Assembly: GCA_002453315.1 (NCBI GenBank) | Contig: DKGO01000030.1 | Location: 6,742 to 70,741 of the forward strand | DNA: 64,000 nt | Source: Caryophanales bacterium UBA6768 | Lineage (GTDB): Bacteria > Bacillota > Bacilli > Bacillales_D > Amphibacillaceae | Reading direction: 5' to 3' | Part shown: positions 35,390-44,399 of the stretch, piece after piece | How positions within the stretch are numbered: position 1 is the first letter of the stretch | How the letters are laid out: every line of letters begins with the position of its first letter | Notes under the pieces: model-generated | Told to the model about the DNA's origin: nothing | Database searches by the model: none | The model's input: only the letters and a program-made list of their open reading frames with translations | Translations under genes and position numbers: made by a program

Positions 35390-35533
35390 CTAACTTGTTA
35401 ATGTCGTTTCTGTTAACCCGATTAAATCGGAAGTTAACTGTTCAATCAATTGTTCCATCGTTTGTATTTCATCTGATTCAACTTGCTCTATGCAGTTTGT
35501 CAAAACACTTCTTAATTGATCCTTTTCCAACAT
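35390..35533 (-). CDS. Small hypothetical protein, 47 aa
   Basis: The frame encodes MLEKDQLRSVLTNCIEQVES, then DEIQTMEQLIEQLTSDLIGL and a short Thr-rich tail. GGTGG lies 7 bases before the ATG. The sequence is acidic, helical and probably soluble. It lies convergent to yvyE. The family is not recognised, and no clean terminator follows. Confidence 0.5.
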   Translation of the reverse strand: MLEKDQLRSVLTNCIEQVESDEIQTMEQLIEQLTSDLIGLTETTLTS

Positions 35534-35761
35534 GACATTTCCACCTTTTACATCAAATCTTTAATAAAAATAATAGGGACTAACTATATTATTCTATTTA
35601 AATACTAAACAAATTTTTATACATTAATATTATACAAAAAATTCACTCTAGACAAGTTTTTTAAAAAAATCTAAATTAAACGAATTAAATAGAATTTTTG
35701 AAATAAAAAAGGTATACTATGAAAAAGCATCCTTTTATTTTTAACCTAAAGGAGTGTTTCA

Positions 35762-36352
35762 ATGCGGAAAATTTCTATTATATTTATTATAATTGGATTG
35801 ACTATCATTAGTTACAGTATTTTTCAAATTGTACAAAATAATCTAAAACAACAATCGGCTTTAGTTGAGGCTAAAGATTTCATTCAGCCAAAACATCATT
35901 CTAGTGACTCAGTCAAGGAGGCAGTGAGGCCTACAATCGATCAGTTTTTCCCTAAAAAAGGAGATAAAGTTGGAATTTTAGAAATTGAAAAAATTCATGC
36001 CGAACTTCCTATTATTGAAGGGACGGATGAAGATGAACTTTCTCAAGGTGTTGGTCACTTAAAGGATACTGTATATCCTACGCAAAATGATCAAATTTTG
36101 TTATCGGGACATCGCGATACTGTTTTTAAACGAATGGGTGAATTGGAAATCGGGGATATAATGACAGTAAAACTACCATATGGGGACTTTACTTATGAAA
36201 TTTATGAAACATTTATCGTCGGTGCTGACGATACAACGGTCATAGGGTCCACTTCCCCAGATGAAGTTTTAACAGTGACAACTTGTTATCCATTTCAATT
36301 TGTTGGTAATGCACCCGATCGTTACATTATCAATGCGAAACCTATTTATTAA
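35762..36352 (+). CDS. Class D sortase
   Basis: The 196-residue protein has an N-terminal membrane anchor (residues 5-24) and the sortase barrel with catalytic His117 (LLSGHRDTVF), Cys175 (TVTTCYPF) and Arg187 (NAPDRYI). Sortases cut LPxTG-like signals and attach proteins to peptidoglycan. Class D enzymes of bacilli (YhcS) act on LPDTS-like signals, often in sporulation. No substrate with a sorting signal was seen in this window. AAAGGAG precedes the ATG, and a strong terminator follows, so it is probably monocistronic. Confidence 0.92.
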   Translation: MRKISIIFIIIGLTIISYSIFQIVQNNLKQQSALVEAKDFIQPKHHSSDSVKEAVRPTIDQFFPKKGDKVGILEIEKIHAELPIIEGTDEDELSQGVGHLKDTVYPTQNDQILLSGHRDTVFKRMGELEIGDIMTVKLPYGDFTYEIYETFIVGADDTTVIGSTSPDEVLTVTTCYPFQFVGNAPDRYIINAKPIY

Positions 36353-36364
36353 TGAAAATAAATT

Positions 36365-36397
36365 AAAGTCATTTTGTTCCGAGCAAAATGACTTTTT
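36365..36397 (+). terminator. Terminator of the sortase gene
   Basis: A perfect 12-bp stem, AAAGTCATTTTG with CAAAATGACTTT, is followed by TT and lies 12 bases after the stop. Confidence 0.9.
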
Positions 36398-36489
36398 AAC
36401 TACAAAATATGGATACTACTTTTTGTGAAGAATTCTCTATCAATCTTAATTTATTGATAAAAATTGTTCATTACTTGGGGGTCTTTTAG

Positions 36490-38517
36490 TTGCGACAATT
36501 CTTCATTATTATTTTAGCAGCAATATTTCTTGTTCTAATCGGTTGTTCTAAGGAATCTTTACATGATCCAGCAGACTACTTAGAAACCTATGTTAATTAC
36601 TGGAATAAGGAGCAATTTAGCAATATGTATGCTTTATTATCAGATGAAACCATCGGGCAATATCGTTCTGAAGATTTTATTGATCGTTATAAACAAGTTT
36701 ATGAGGAAATTGGCATGTCGGAATTAAAAGTAAACTTTTCTGGTTTGCCTGAAGAAGAAATTAAAAATGGTATTGAGAATAAAGAAATTACCTTCCAGGT
36801 TGAAATTACTATGGAAAGTATTGCTGGTAATATAAGTTTTACTGAACCAATTATGTTGTCTTTAGTTGAGAATGAAGAAGATGAAGAAGCAAAATGGGTT
36901 ATTCATTGGAGCCCTACATTAATATTACCCAATTTCACTGAAGAATCTTCAATTAAAATCAAGAAAACGAAACCACGTCGTGGGGATATTTTAGATCGAA
37001 ACCGTATGCCCTTGGCAATAAATGATGTTGCCTATGAAATAGGTTTAGTTCCCGACATGATGATAAACGAACAGCAGGAAATTAATCAAACTGCACAACT
37101 TTTGCAAATGAACACAAAGGATGTTGAACGTCAATTAAATGCTGACTGGGTAGAACCACATCATTTTGTCCCTATCAAAACCATTTCTAATGAAAATGAT
37201 GATATCATCCAACAATTAAGAGATATCCCGTCAGTTAAAATAAATGAAACTGAGGGTAGAAGCTATCCATTAGGTGAAAAGGCCGCCCATTTAATCGGTT
37301 ATATTGGACAGGTTACTGCTGAGGAACTTGAAGAATTAGATCCGGAACAATATCATGATACAGATGTCATTGGAAAACGAGGGTTAGAACAAATTTTTGA
37401 GGAACGTCTCCGTGGGGAAGAAGGTATTGTTATTTTAGCAGAAGAACCTAACGGAAATGAAACAGTAATCGTGGAAAAGCCTGTAAAAAATGGTGAAATT
37501 ATTACCTTAACGATTGATATTAACGTACAGGAGAAAGTTTTTGACACATACGAAAAATATTCTGGTACCGCCGTAGTTCTTGACCCACATTCAGGTGAAG
37601 TTCTGTCCTTAACTAGTTTTCCGTCATTTAATCCGAGTGAATTTACCTATGGACTATCACAGTCCAAATGGGAAAAATTATTAAATGACCGAGAGCAACC
37701 TCTTATTAATCGATTTACATCATCTTTTGCACCTGGATCAGCTTTAAAACCGATTACAGCAGCTATTGGATTAAATAACAATGTCATAACCCACGATGAA
37801 GCGATAGAAATTGAGGGACTGAAATGGGGTAAGGATGATTGGAATGATTACCAAATTTCACGGGTTTCCGAATCAACAAAACCCGTCGATTTAAAGGATG
37901 CGATTGTCCGTTCTGATAATATATTTTTTGCTATGAAGAGTCTAGAAATAGGTGGAAGTACATTTGAAACAGGCCTCAGGAGCTTTGGTTTTGAAGAGGA
38001 CATTCCATTTTCCTACCCTATAAAACAATCGCAAATTTCAAATAGTGGTACATTAAATGATGATAAGCTGTTAGCAAATACTAGCTATGGCCAGGGAGAA
38101 ATAGAAGTAAGTCCATTGCATATAGCATTATTATACGCTGCTTTTGTGAATGATGGGAACGTAATAAAGCCTGTTTTAGAAATTAATGACATAGAAAAGG
38201 AATTTTGGTTGGAAAATGTGTTAAGTTCTGAAGATGCAACAAAATTAACTGAATATTTACGTTCAGTTGTTACCGATGGAACAGCAAAAATTGCTAACAA
38301 GAATGAATTGGAGATCTCTGGAAAAACTAGTACAGTGGAATTAAAATTAACCCAGGAATCAAAAGGTCATATTAACAGTTGGTTTATTGGGTTTCCAACA
38401 AAAGACGAAGATATTATTATAGCAATGATGTTGGAAAAAACGGATGAAGAAGGTAGTGCCGTTGTAACTGAGGCAGTAGCAGACTTATTAATCGATATTA
38501 AAAACAATGACTTTTAA
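36490..38517 (+). CDS. pbpC: Lipoprotein penicillin-binding transpeptidase with MecA N-terminal domain
   Basis: The 675-residue protein starts at TTG behind GGGGG. It has a lipoprotein signal (Cys19 in VLIGC), an NTF2-like MecA_N domain (about 25-150), a PBP dimerisation domain (about 155-330) and a class B transpeptidase domain. The active-site motifs are Ser417-A-L-Lys420, Ser476-D-N and Lys613-T-S. It cross-links peptidoglycan outside the membrane. B. subtilis PbpC (PBP3) has the same layout. Proteins of this type (PBP2a, PBP3) are often of low beta-lactam affinity. KTS instead of KTG is noted. Confidence 0.92.
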   Translation: MRQFFIIILAAIFLVLIGCSKESLHDPADYLETYVNYWNKEQFSNMYALLSDETIGQYRSEDFIDRYKQVYEEIGMSELKVNFSGLPEEEIKNGIENKEITFQVEITMESIAGNISFTEPIMLSLVENEEDEEAKWVIHWSPTLILPNFTEESSIKIKKTKPRRGDILDRNRMPLAINDVAYEIGLVPDMMINEQQEINQTAQLLQMNTKDVERQLNADWVEPHHFVPIKTISNENDDIIQQLRDIPSVKINETEGRSYPLGEKAAHLIGYIGQVTAEELEELDPEQYHDTDVIGKRGLEQIFEERLRGEEGIVILAEEPNGNETVIVEKPVKNGEIITLTIDINVQEKVFDTYEKYSGTAVVLDPHSGEVLSLTSFPSFNPSEFTYGLSQSKWEKLLNDREQPLINRFTSSFAPGSALKPITAAIGLNNNVITHDEAIEIEGLKWGKDDWNDYQISRVSESTKPVDLKDAIVRSDNIFFAMKSLEIGGSTFETGLRSFGFEEDIPFSYPIKQSQISNSGTLNDDKLLANTSYGQGEIEVSPLHIALLYAAFVNDGNVIKPVLEINDIEKEFWLENVLSSEDATKLTEYLRSVVTDGTAKIANKNELEISGKTSTVELKLTQESKGHINSWFIGFPTKDEDIIIAMMLEKTDEEGSAVVTEAVADLLIDIKNNDF

Positions 38518-38561
38518 TGAGTCCCCAAGGTTTAAATGAATATTAAAACATGTAGATGAAT

Positions 38562-38597
38562 GGTGGCATTGTAAATCAAATGTCGCCTTTATTTTTT
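38562..38597 (+). terminator. Terminator of the PBP gene
   Basis: GGTGGCATT pairs with AATGTCGCC through two wobble pairs and is followed by TTTATTTTTT. It overlaps the stop of the converging gene. Confidence 0.7.
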
Positions 38598-39037
38598 GTA
38601 TCGATTTGTTTCGCCAATTGGTGAAACATTTCCTCATCACCATAATCAAGCGATAAATCTATTAATCTTTTGATATTTTGTATTTCCAATTGTGCAATTA
38701 GATTTTCTGTTTCTAAACAGCCTTTTTTAACAATACCGTTATTCACACGATATGGTTTAATTATTTCCTCAATTTGAAACATGAAGTCTTCTAGTGTTGT
38801 TAATTTTTTTAACGTCATATATATAATATGTTTTCCTTTTTGAAAGGCAAATTTCGTTTCCGTATTTACGACATGATTCGTCTTACGATTAACCATAATT
38901 TCCTGTCCCTCTATCGGTACAAATTGATATACTTTATGATTAATTATGATGGAAAAGTACTGATAAGCCAAAATGATTCGGATATATTCTGAATTTAGTT
39001 TAATAAAATATGGTTTTAACATTTTTATAGAGACCAT
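38576..39037 (-). CDS. IDEAL-domain protein
   Basis: The 153-residue protein has a beta-rich N-terminal part (IIINHKVYQFVPIEG, KHIIYMTLKKLTT) and a C-terminal IDEAL motif, RLIDLSLDYGDEEMFHQLAK (about 123-142). IDEAL domains are short helical interaction motifs of bacilli, known in YpiB-like proteins and in ComK/MecA partners. The exact role is unknown. It is monocistronic and convergent to the PBP gene. Confidence 0.7.
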   Translation of the reverse strand: MVSIKMLKPYFIKLNSEYIRIILAYQYFSIIINHKVYQFVPIEGQEIMVNRKTNHVVNTETKFAFQKGKHIIYMTLKKLTTLEDFMFQIEEIIKPYRVNNGIVKKGCLETENLIAQLEIQNIKRLIDLSLDYGDEEMFHQLAKQIDTKNKGDI

Positions 39038-39184
39038 TTTTATACACCTCCCAACAAAAATTTAAAACGATATTATTAATTTTCTTATTTTACACTATTT
39101 TCTGAATAATTACAACAAATAGATGCTTTGAATGTACGTTATTATTTCGAATAAAATGTAATGACTGTTTAAATTCAATAACTA

Positions 39185-40231
39185 TTATCCCAATTCAATC
39201 TCATTTATAATTTGATTACAATAATCGTTATATCTTTCATCAACACTTTTTATCCAAATAGACTCTTTTTCTCGTTCCATTTGTTTTGTCTCTTTTAGTT
39301 TATTAATCCCCATTTTCATGAATTGTTTATATAATGTCTTATATTCTTGAATTTCCGTAATGTTTTTTGCTTCACTTCCTACTTTACCTGCTATTTCATA
39401 CATATCAATTAACATATCCCGTTTTTTACTAGGGAAAAACTCATGGGGATGTGTGCTATCTAAAATACAAAAGTCTAACTCCCTTACGATAATCATATCG
39501 ATACTACTTGGGTCCAAGCTACAATAATATACTTCTACATCTAGATGATAATGGTTACATTCATTTAAAAGTTGCTTCATCAAATAGGATTTTCCTGTCC
39601 CTGCCCTTCCTTTCAAAAAAACCCTTTTGTCTATCGGGGCCATCAAATTGTCAACTTGATTAACGATCCCATCAGCGGTATTTGTTCCAAATAACCGTTT
39701 ATAAATTGTGTAATCAGCCCCTTGATCTGTACAATTTTTAAATAACATTCGAGAAATATCATTTTTTACTTGATCGGCTTTTCCAAAATTCATTTGCGAA
39801 ATATAAATTTTTTCTAATTGGAGATGAATATTTAGTCCTTTTTTAAAATACTGATAAGCATCTAACGTCAATAATTGTTGTTCATGATTTAGTTTTGCTA
39901 TTTTTTCCTTATCATAGCCCCCGGCATTTATTACTACCTTTTTAATGCTATTTAAAGGGGAAACTTGGGTATCCTTTGTTAATACAGCTATTGACAGGTT
40001 ACGAATAATTATTCCATTTATATAATCTTCACTTCTCGTACTGCAAATTACTTCGACAGTAGACCTACCTTCGTAGTGTTTAATTATTTTTTGTAAAATA
40101 TAGGTTGTTACTAGATTAGAATCGTGATCAAGTAAAATAACTTTATGAATATGTTGTAAATTGTTATCTGTTAAATTAATGAATCCATTTGCAGTATGAC
40201 CAGTTGTAAAATAGTTAACTAAATGACTCAT
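39185..40231 (-). CDS. PRK06851-type two-lobe P-loop ATPase
   Basis: The 348-residue protein consists of two related ATPase halves. The C-terminal half has an intact Walker A GRAGTGKS at 208-215. In the N-terminal half the equivalent place (KVILLDHDSNLVTTY, 30-44) has lost the GxxGxGKS pattern, while the leader FTTGHTANGFINL remains. Family members of bacilli are conserved ATPases of unknown job. The gene stands alone. Family assignment is by pattern memory and moderate. Confidence 0.65.
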   Translation of the reverse strand: MSHLVNYFTTGHTANGFINLTDNNLQHIHKVILLDHDSNLVTTYILQKIIKHYEGRSTVEVICSTRSEDYINGIIIRNLSIAVLTKDTQVSPLNSIKKVVINAGGYDKEKIAKLNHEQQLLTLDAYQYFKKGLNIHLQLEKIYISQMNFGKADQVKNDISRMLFKNCTDQGADYTIYKRLFGTNTADGIVNQVDNLMAPIDKRVFLKGRAGTGKSYLMKQLLNECNHYHLDVEVYYCSLDPSSIDMIIVRELDFCILDSTHPHEFFPSKKRDMLIDMYEIAGKVGSEAKNITEIQEYKTLYKQFMKMGINKLKETKQMEREKESIWIKSVDERYNDYCNQIINEIELG

Positions 40232-40321
40232 TTTAACACTTCCCTACTTCCAATGATTCCTTTCATTATATGTTAAGTAACATTAATAAATGCAATGTTT
40301 CCTGTGTACGTTTAAATAAAC

Positions 40322-40353
40322 AAAAAAAGATTTGTATTTATTAAACACAAATC
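40322..40353 (-). terminator. Terminator of the YdjO-like gene
   Basis: GATTTGT pairs with ACAAATC and on the minus strand a T7 run follows. It lies 36 bases after the stop. Confidence 0.8.
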
Positions 40354-40388
40354 CATTTTTAAAAAAATAATGTATAAAGTTTTTACTG

Positions 40389-40571
40389 TTATTCAAGCTT
40401 GGGAAGCTTTCTTGTTTCTTTTGTCATTTCGGACTGGCAAATTGGGCAAGTTGGTTCTTCAACAAAACTAAAGGATTCCCTCATCCAAATTTGGCATTCC
40501 TCATTTGTGCATGACCATACGTTTGTTTCAATTTCAGGTATAGGTTCTTTAGGTCCACGCGAAAAAGACAT
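40389..40571 (-). CDS. YdjO-like cold-inducible zinc-ribbon protein
   Basis: The 60-residue protein starts MSFSRGPKEPIPEIETNVWS and has two Cys pairs (WSCTNEEC and PTCPIC), as in YdjO of B. subtilis. The function is unknown; YdjO-like proteins are reported as cold-induced. AAAGGGG lies 8 bases before the ATG at 40571; the upstream ATG at 40589 overlaps this site. Confidence 0.75.
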   Translation of the reverse strand: MSFSRGPKEPIPEIETNVWSCTNEECQIWMRESFSFVEEPTCPICQSEMTKETRKLPKLE

Positions 40572-40721
40572 AGTAAAAACCCCTTTCATAATACTATTAT
40601 ACCTTTATTTACTACTTAATGCGAGTTCATACATGAATAGGTTGTTACTTACTAAACAATCTCGAAATTTAACAAACCAATTTAAAGACTTGATGAATTA
40701 AATTTTACAGATTAAGTAACG

Positions 40722-40754
40722 TAAAAAGGCTGAAAATTTTATTCAGCCTTTTTA
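40722..40754 (-). terminator. Terminator of the TAXI-TRAP operon
   Basis: A perfect 13-bp stem, TAAAAAGGCTGAA with TTCAGCCTTTTTA, lies 22 bases after the permease stop. It is symmetrical. Confidence 0.88.
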
Positions 40755-40775
40755 CGCTCGTTATTTATGACAATT

Positions 40776-42833
40776 TTATACAGTTGCGCCAGCCGAAACC
40801 TTTGGTCCTGTTTGACCACCATCATCTTCACGTTGCTTTTGCACAAACCATATGATTGCAATTATTGCTAAACCGATGATATTAGTTATATTACCCGTTG
40901 TAATTAATAACAGTCCACCTATTAGCAATACTAGTCTTTCCCATGCTCTACTTGAACGTATAAAGTAACCAATGAGCGAACTACTTACTGCAATCATTCC
41001 GATAATTGCCGAAGCTACAGCTATAATCAACTTAATAGCCGTTACATCAACTAATACCAAAATAGGACTATAGACAAATATATATGGAATAATAAATGCG
41101 GCTATCGCTAGCTTCACTGCAGTAACCCCACTCTTAAATGGATTTGCCCTCGCTATACCTGCCCCAGCATAGGCTGCTAAGCAAACAGGAGGAGTAATAT
41201 CTGCGACAATTCCAAAATAAAACACAAACATATGAACCGAAATTGGTGCTAAATCAAATCCATTAATTAGTGCAGGTGCTGCAATAGTAGCAGTTACAAC
41301 GTAATTTGCCGTTGTGGGTAGACCCATACCTAGCACTAAACAGGCAATCATAGTGAAAAATAATGCTAAAAATAAATGACCTGATGATAATGCAATAATT
41401 CCGGCCGCAAACTTTGCCCCCAAACCAGTCATACTAACAACTCCAGCAATAATTCCAGCTGTGGCAACAGCCGCAATAACCGGTAATGCAACCCTAGCCC
41501 CTTGTTCTAATACATAAATTGTCTTTCTAAGGGATAATCTAGATTCCTTTCTAACTAAACTAACTAAATAAGCCGAAAGAATCCCCATAATAGCCGCCCT
41601 TTGTGGTGTGTAACCGATCATTACTGTTCCAATAATCACTACTAAAGGTAACAGCATGTACCCATAACGTACCATTTGCTCTTTCAAGTCAGGCAATTGT
41701 GATTTAGGTAAACCTAAAATGCCTAGTCGCTTTGCTTCAAAATGGGTACCGATAAATATTCCTGTAAAATATAAGGCAGCGGGTATGACAGCTGTAGCCA
41801 TAATGACAGCATAAGAAACACCCAAGTATTCCATCATTATAAATGCTGCTGCCCCCATGATAGGTGGCATAATTTGTCCACCAGTAGAAGCTGACGCTTC
41901 AGTCCCGGCAGCAAATTCTGGTTTAAATCCAGCCTTTTTCATCATTGGGATTGTAAAAGAACCAGAGGCAACAGTATTTCCAACGGAACTACCGGATACC
42001 ATACCTTGCAAGGCACTTGCAATAACAGCAGTTTTTGCAGTCCCACCAGTAAAACGACCCGTTAAGGCAAAGGCTAAATCATTAAAAAACTGCCCAATCC
42101 TTGTGTGAATTAACATAACCCCAAAGAATAAAAACAAATAGATAAATTTAGCTGAAATCTGTATCGGAGTACCGAAAACCCCACTCTCGCGATACCATAA
42201 ACTGGTCGTTATCCTGTCGAATGAAAACCCTGGATGAGATAGAATTTTTGTCGGTATATAATTCCCCAACAATGTATATAGAATTGCAATACTGGCAACA
42301 ATGACAATTGGCATTCCTACTGCCCTTCTTGTCGCCTCTAATAATAATATAATAGCAACGATAGAAATAATTGTATCCACCATACTATATCCAGAAATTC
42401 TACTTTGCAAAATAGAGTCAAAAAATATAATTTTATGATATGTAACATACATGGCTAAAAATGCTAAAACAACATCGTACCAAGGTACGGTTTTTTGTTT
42501 CTTCTGCAAACCACTTTTTGCTGGATAAAGTAAAAAAATTAACCCTAAGCCGGTCCCTAAATGAACAGCACCTTGTTTTTGTGAAGGCAACGTTCCGAAA
42601 TAGCCAACATATAAATGGAAAATAGTTAATGAAACACCGAGGAAAGTGACAACCCAAGCCCATTTACCAATTTTCTCACGATATTGACTTTCTTTATCGT
42701 ACTTTTCAAGCATTTCTTTTGCATCTAGCTCAGCCTGTTTCTGATCTTCTATTTTAGCAAATTCTACATCGTGTGAATTAGAACCAATTTCCCCATCTAA
42801 ATCTGTTTTATTGTCTTTCTCATTATCTGTCAT
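40776..42833 (-). CDS. TRAP transporter fused 4TM/12TM permease
   Basis: The 685-residue protein has an acidic cytoplasmic N-terminus, four helices of the DctQ type and about twelve of the DctM type. Motifs are TGTGGQIMPPIMGAAAF-like (ASTGGQIMPPIMGAAAFIMM), GLPTTANYVV and ADITPPVCLAAYAGAG. Fused permeases go with TAXI-type solute-binding proteins, and the TAXI gene is directly upstream. It drives sodium-coupled uptake of organic acids or amino acids; the substrate is unknown. Confidence 0.93.
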   Translation of the reverse strand: MTDNEKDNKTDLDGEIGSNSHDVEFAKIEDQKQAELDAKEMLEKYDKESQYREKIGKWAWVVTFLGVSLTIFHLYVGYFGTLPSQKQGAVHLGTGLGLIFLLYPAKSGLQKKQKTVPWYDVVLAFLAMYVTYHKIIFFDSILQSRISGYSMVDTIISIVAIILLLEATRRAVGMPIVIVASIAILYTLLGNYIPTKILSHPGFSFDRITTSLWYRESGVFGTPIQISAKFIYLFLFFGVMLIHTRIGQFFNDLAFALTGRFTGGTAKTAVIASALQGMVSGSSVGNTVASGSFTIPMMKKAGFKPEFAAGTEASASTGGQIMPPIMGAAAFIMMEYLGVSYAVIMATAVIPAALYFTGIFIGTHFEAKRLGILGLPKSQLPDLKEQMVRYGYMLLPLVVIIGTVMIGYTPQRAAIMGILSAYLVSLVRKESRLSLRKTIYVLEQGARVALPVIAAVATAGIIAGVVSMTGLGAKFAAGIIALSSGHLFLALFFTMIACLVLGMGLPTTANYVVTATIAAPALINGFDLAPISVHMFVFYFGIVADITPPVCLAAYAGAGIARANPFKSGVTAVKLAIAAFIIPYIFVYSPILVLVDVTAIKLIIAVASAIIGMIAVSSSLIGYFIRSSRAWERLVLLIGGLLLITTGNITNIIGLAIIAIIWFVQKQREDDGGQTGPKVSAGATV

Positions 42834-42921
42834 CTTTCCACCACCTTATAAACGGCAAATTTTAATTTTATATTTATTGGCCAATATAATAAGTAGAAAA
42901 TTAAAATTCCACATTTTGTTT

Positions 42922-42964
42922 AAAAAACTAGGAAAAGGATTTTATAGTAAAACCCTTATCCTAG
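42922..42964 (-). terminator. Hairpin between the TAXI and permease genes
   Basis: CTAGGATAAGG pairs with CCTTTTCCTAG on the minus strand, followed by TTTTTT. Placed inside the operon it probably ends part of the transcripts, giving more binding protein than permease. Confidence 0.65.
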
Positions 42965-42979
42965 TATATTATTTATAAT

Positions 42980-43999
42980 TTACTTAATATCTTCGAAACT
43001 CTTAATTCCTGTTGATTCACGAGTTACAATTTGAATAATTTCAGGATAGATATGTCCGATAAATGCAACATTTTCAATCTTATTGCCATCGAAGTCACCT
43101 ACACCTTTAATAGCCTCTAATGTCGGAACATGAACAGCCATACCTAAGTCCATATTTCCTTCTCCAATCGTAGCTAAGTTTTCAACAGAAGCACCCGTTT
43201 CTTGGTTTGTAAAGCCAACACCAAGATGGTTATTCCAAACGTTAGCAATTTCTCCGCCAAGTGGGTAGTATGTTCCACCTTGACTTCCAGTTCCTAAAAT
43301 AAACTCAGATTTACGATCACCTTCTGTCGCCGTTAATTCTGCAACAGGATTATCAATCGTTAACCCTTGCTCCTCATAATATCTTTTAGCACCTGGATGA
43401 ATGGGTAAACCTTCTGCACCGTTTAGCGCATTTTCTAAAGTAAGCATTCTTCCTTGTTCATGCGTTACTTCATCTGCGTTTTCAATCATAATTCTAGCTA
43501 GCTCATAGCCTAATTCTTCATCAATCGTATCTGTATTCCCCATTAAAATAGCATAAGCAGCTACAGTTTGAATATCTGACTCTAAGAAATCATAACTATC
43601 TTGCGGTATAATGAATTTTTTATAATCTGAGTTTGATTCAATTTTCTCGACAACTTCATCTGATAATTCGAGCATAATAACATCACCAGTAGAAGCTTGT
43701 AAACTTTCGATACTACCTGCTGGTAATCCCAAAACCCCTACGGAAATATCAATGTTACCATCTTGTACTAAGTCGGCAGCATCTCCAAATCCTTCTTGGA
43801 ATTCCTGATAGTCATCTTCTCCAATACCATAAGCTTCTAAAATAACTTTAGAAACGGTATTAGTAGCACTTGCAGGTGGCCCGATAGCAATTTTAGCGTT
43901 TCCTCCACCAGATCCCCCAGATCCACCACCACATGCAGCTAGTACTAAAATAGCACCAACTAACACTGTCATGAATACAAAAAACTTAGATTTACTCAT
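42980..43999 (-). CDS. TAXI family TRAP solute-binding lipoprotein
   Basis: The 339-residue protein has a lipoprotein signal (Cys23 in VLAAC), a Gly/Ser linker and the TAXI fold with KIAIGPPASATNTVSKVIL, VLGLPAGSIESLQ and FILGTGSQGGTYYPLGGEIA. It captures the substrate outside the membrane for the fused TRAP permease. It has a consensus promoter and two cre sites upstream. Part of the sequence order looks rearranged compared with classical TAXI proteins (the GTGSQGGTYYPLG motif, usually N-terminal, is at about 237-250). The N-terminal half resembles the usual C-terminal half, which suggests a circular permutation. Confidence 0.88.
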   Translation of the reverse strand: MSKSKFFVFMTVLVGAILVLAACGGGSGGSGGGNAKIAIGPPASATNTVSKVILEAYGIGEDDYQEFQEGFGDAADLVQDGNIDISVGVLGLPAGSIESLQASTGDVIMLELSDEVVEKIESNSDYKKFIIPQDSYDFLESDIQTVAAYAILMGNTDTIDEELGYELARIMIENADEVTHEQGRMLTLENALNGAEGLPIHPGAKRYYEEQGLTIDNPVAELTATEGDRKSEFILGTGSQGGTYYPLGGEIANVWNNHLGVGFTNQETGASVENLATIGEGNMDLGMAVHVPTLEAIKGVGDFDGNKIENVAFIGHIYPEIIQIVTRESTGIKSFEDIK

Positions 44000-44027
44000 G
44001 CAAATCCCCCTTCATTTTTTACTTAAA

Positions 44028-44042
44028 ATGAAAACGCATACG
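44028..44042 (+). promoter_or_regulatory. cre site 1 upstream of the TAXI-TRAP operon
   Basis: ATGAAAACGCATACG matches the CcpA consensus WTGNAANCGNWNNCW except for the last base. It lies in the untranslated leader, about 29 bases before the start codon. Confidence 0.6.
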
Positions 44043-44074
44043 TAACTTATCTATCCAAAAATAGATAAATAATA

Positions 44075-44089
44075 TGTATTCGTTTACAT
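44075..44089 (-). promoter_or_regulatory. cre site 2 upstream of the TAXI-TRAP operon
   Basis: On the minus strand ATGTAAACGAATACA matches the CcpA consensus at every defined base. It lies at about +9 to +23 of the predicted transcript, a position suited to repression. Confidence 0.7.
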
Positions 44090-44104
44090 TAAAAGCTTTA
44101 TATC

Positions 44105-44133
44105 AGTATACTTATATTCTATAAATTTTTCAA
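44105..44133 (-). promoter_or_regulatory. Sigma-A promoter of the TAXI-TRAP operon
   Basis: On the minus strand TTGAAA (44133-44128), 17 bases and TATACT (44110-44105) form a good promoter. The predicted start near 44098 gives a leader of about 100 bases carrying both cre sites. Confidence 0.7.
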
Positions 44134-44360
44134 GCTTTTATCGAATATCTTTATCACACTTTCATAGTTTAAAAGCCACTTATATAGATGGGTCGTGGAT
44201 TTGCAAGGGGTTTCGATTGGAACAAAAATTTCCTTTTTTGTATTTTTTGACTTATTTATTTCAACTAAAGTGGGATTTTAAGTATCTAGTATCTTTTAAG
44301 AAATTAAATTAATTACGAAACTTTTAATCGTCTTAAAAAATTTTCTCTTAATTGGTTCCA

Positions 44361-44369
44361 TGATATAAT
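44361..44369 (+). promoter_or_regulatory. Extended -10 promoter of ygzB
   Basis: TGATATAAT is an extended -10 element 31 bases before the ygzB ATG. The -35 is not recognisable. About 230 bases further upstream (44134-44360) hold nothing I can name. Confidence 0.45.
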
Positions 44370-44399
44370 ACAAAAGAATCTTTGAAGGAGGATGACACA

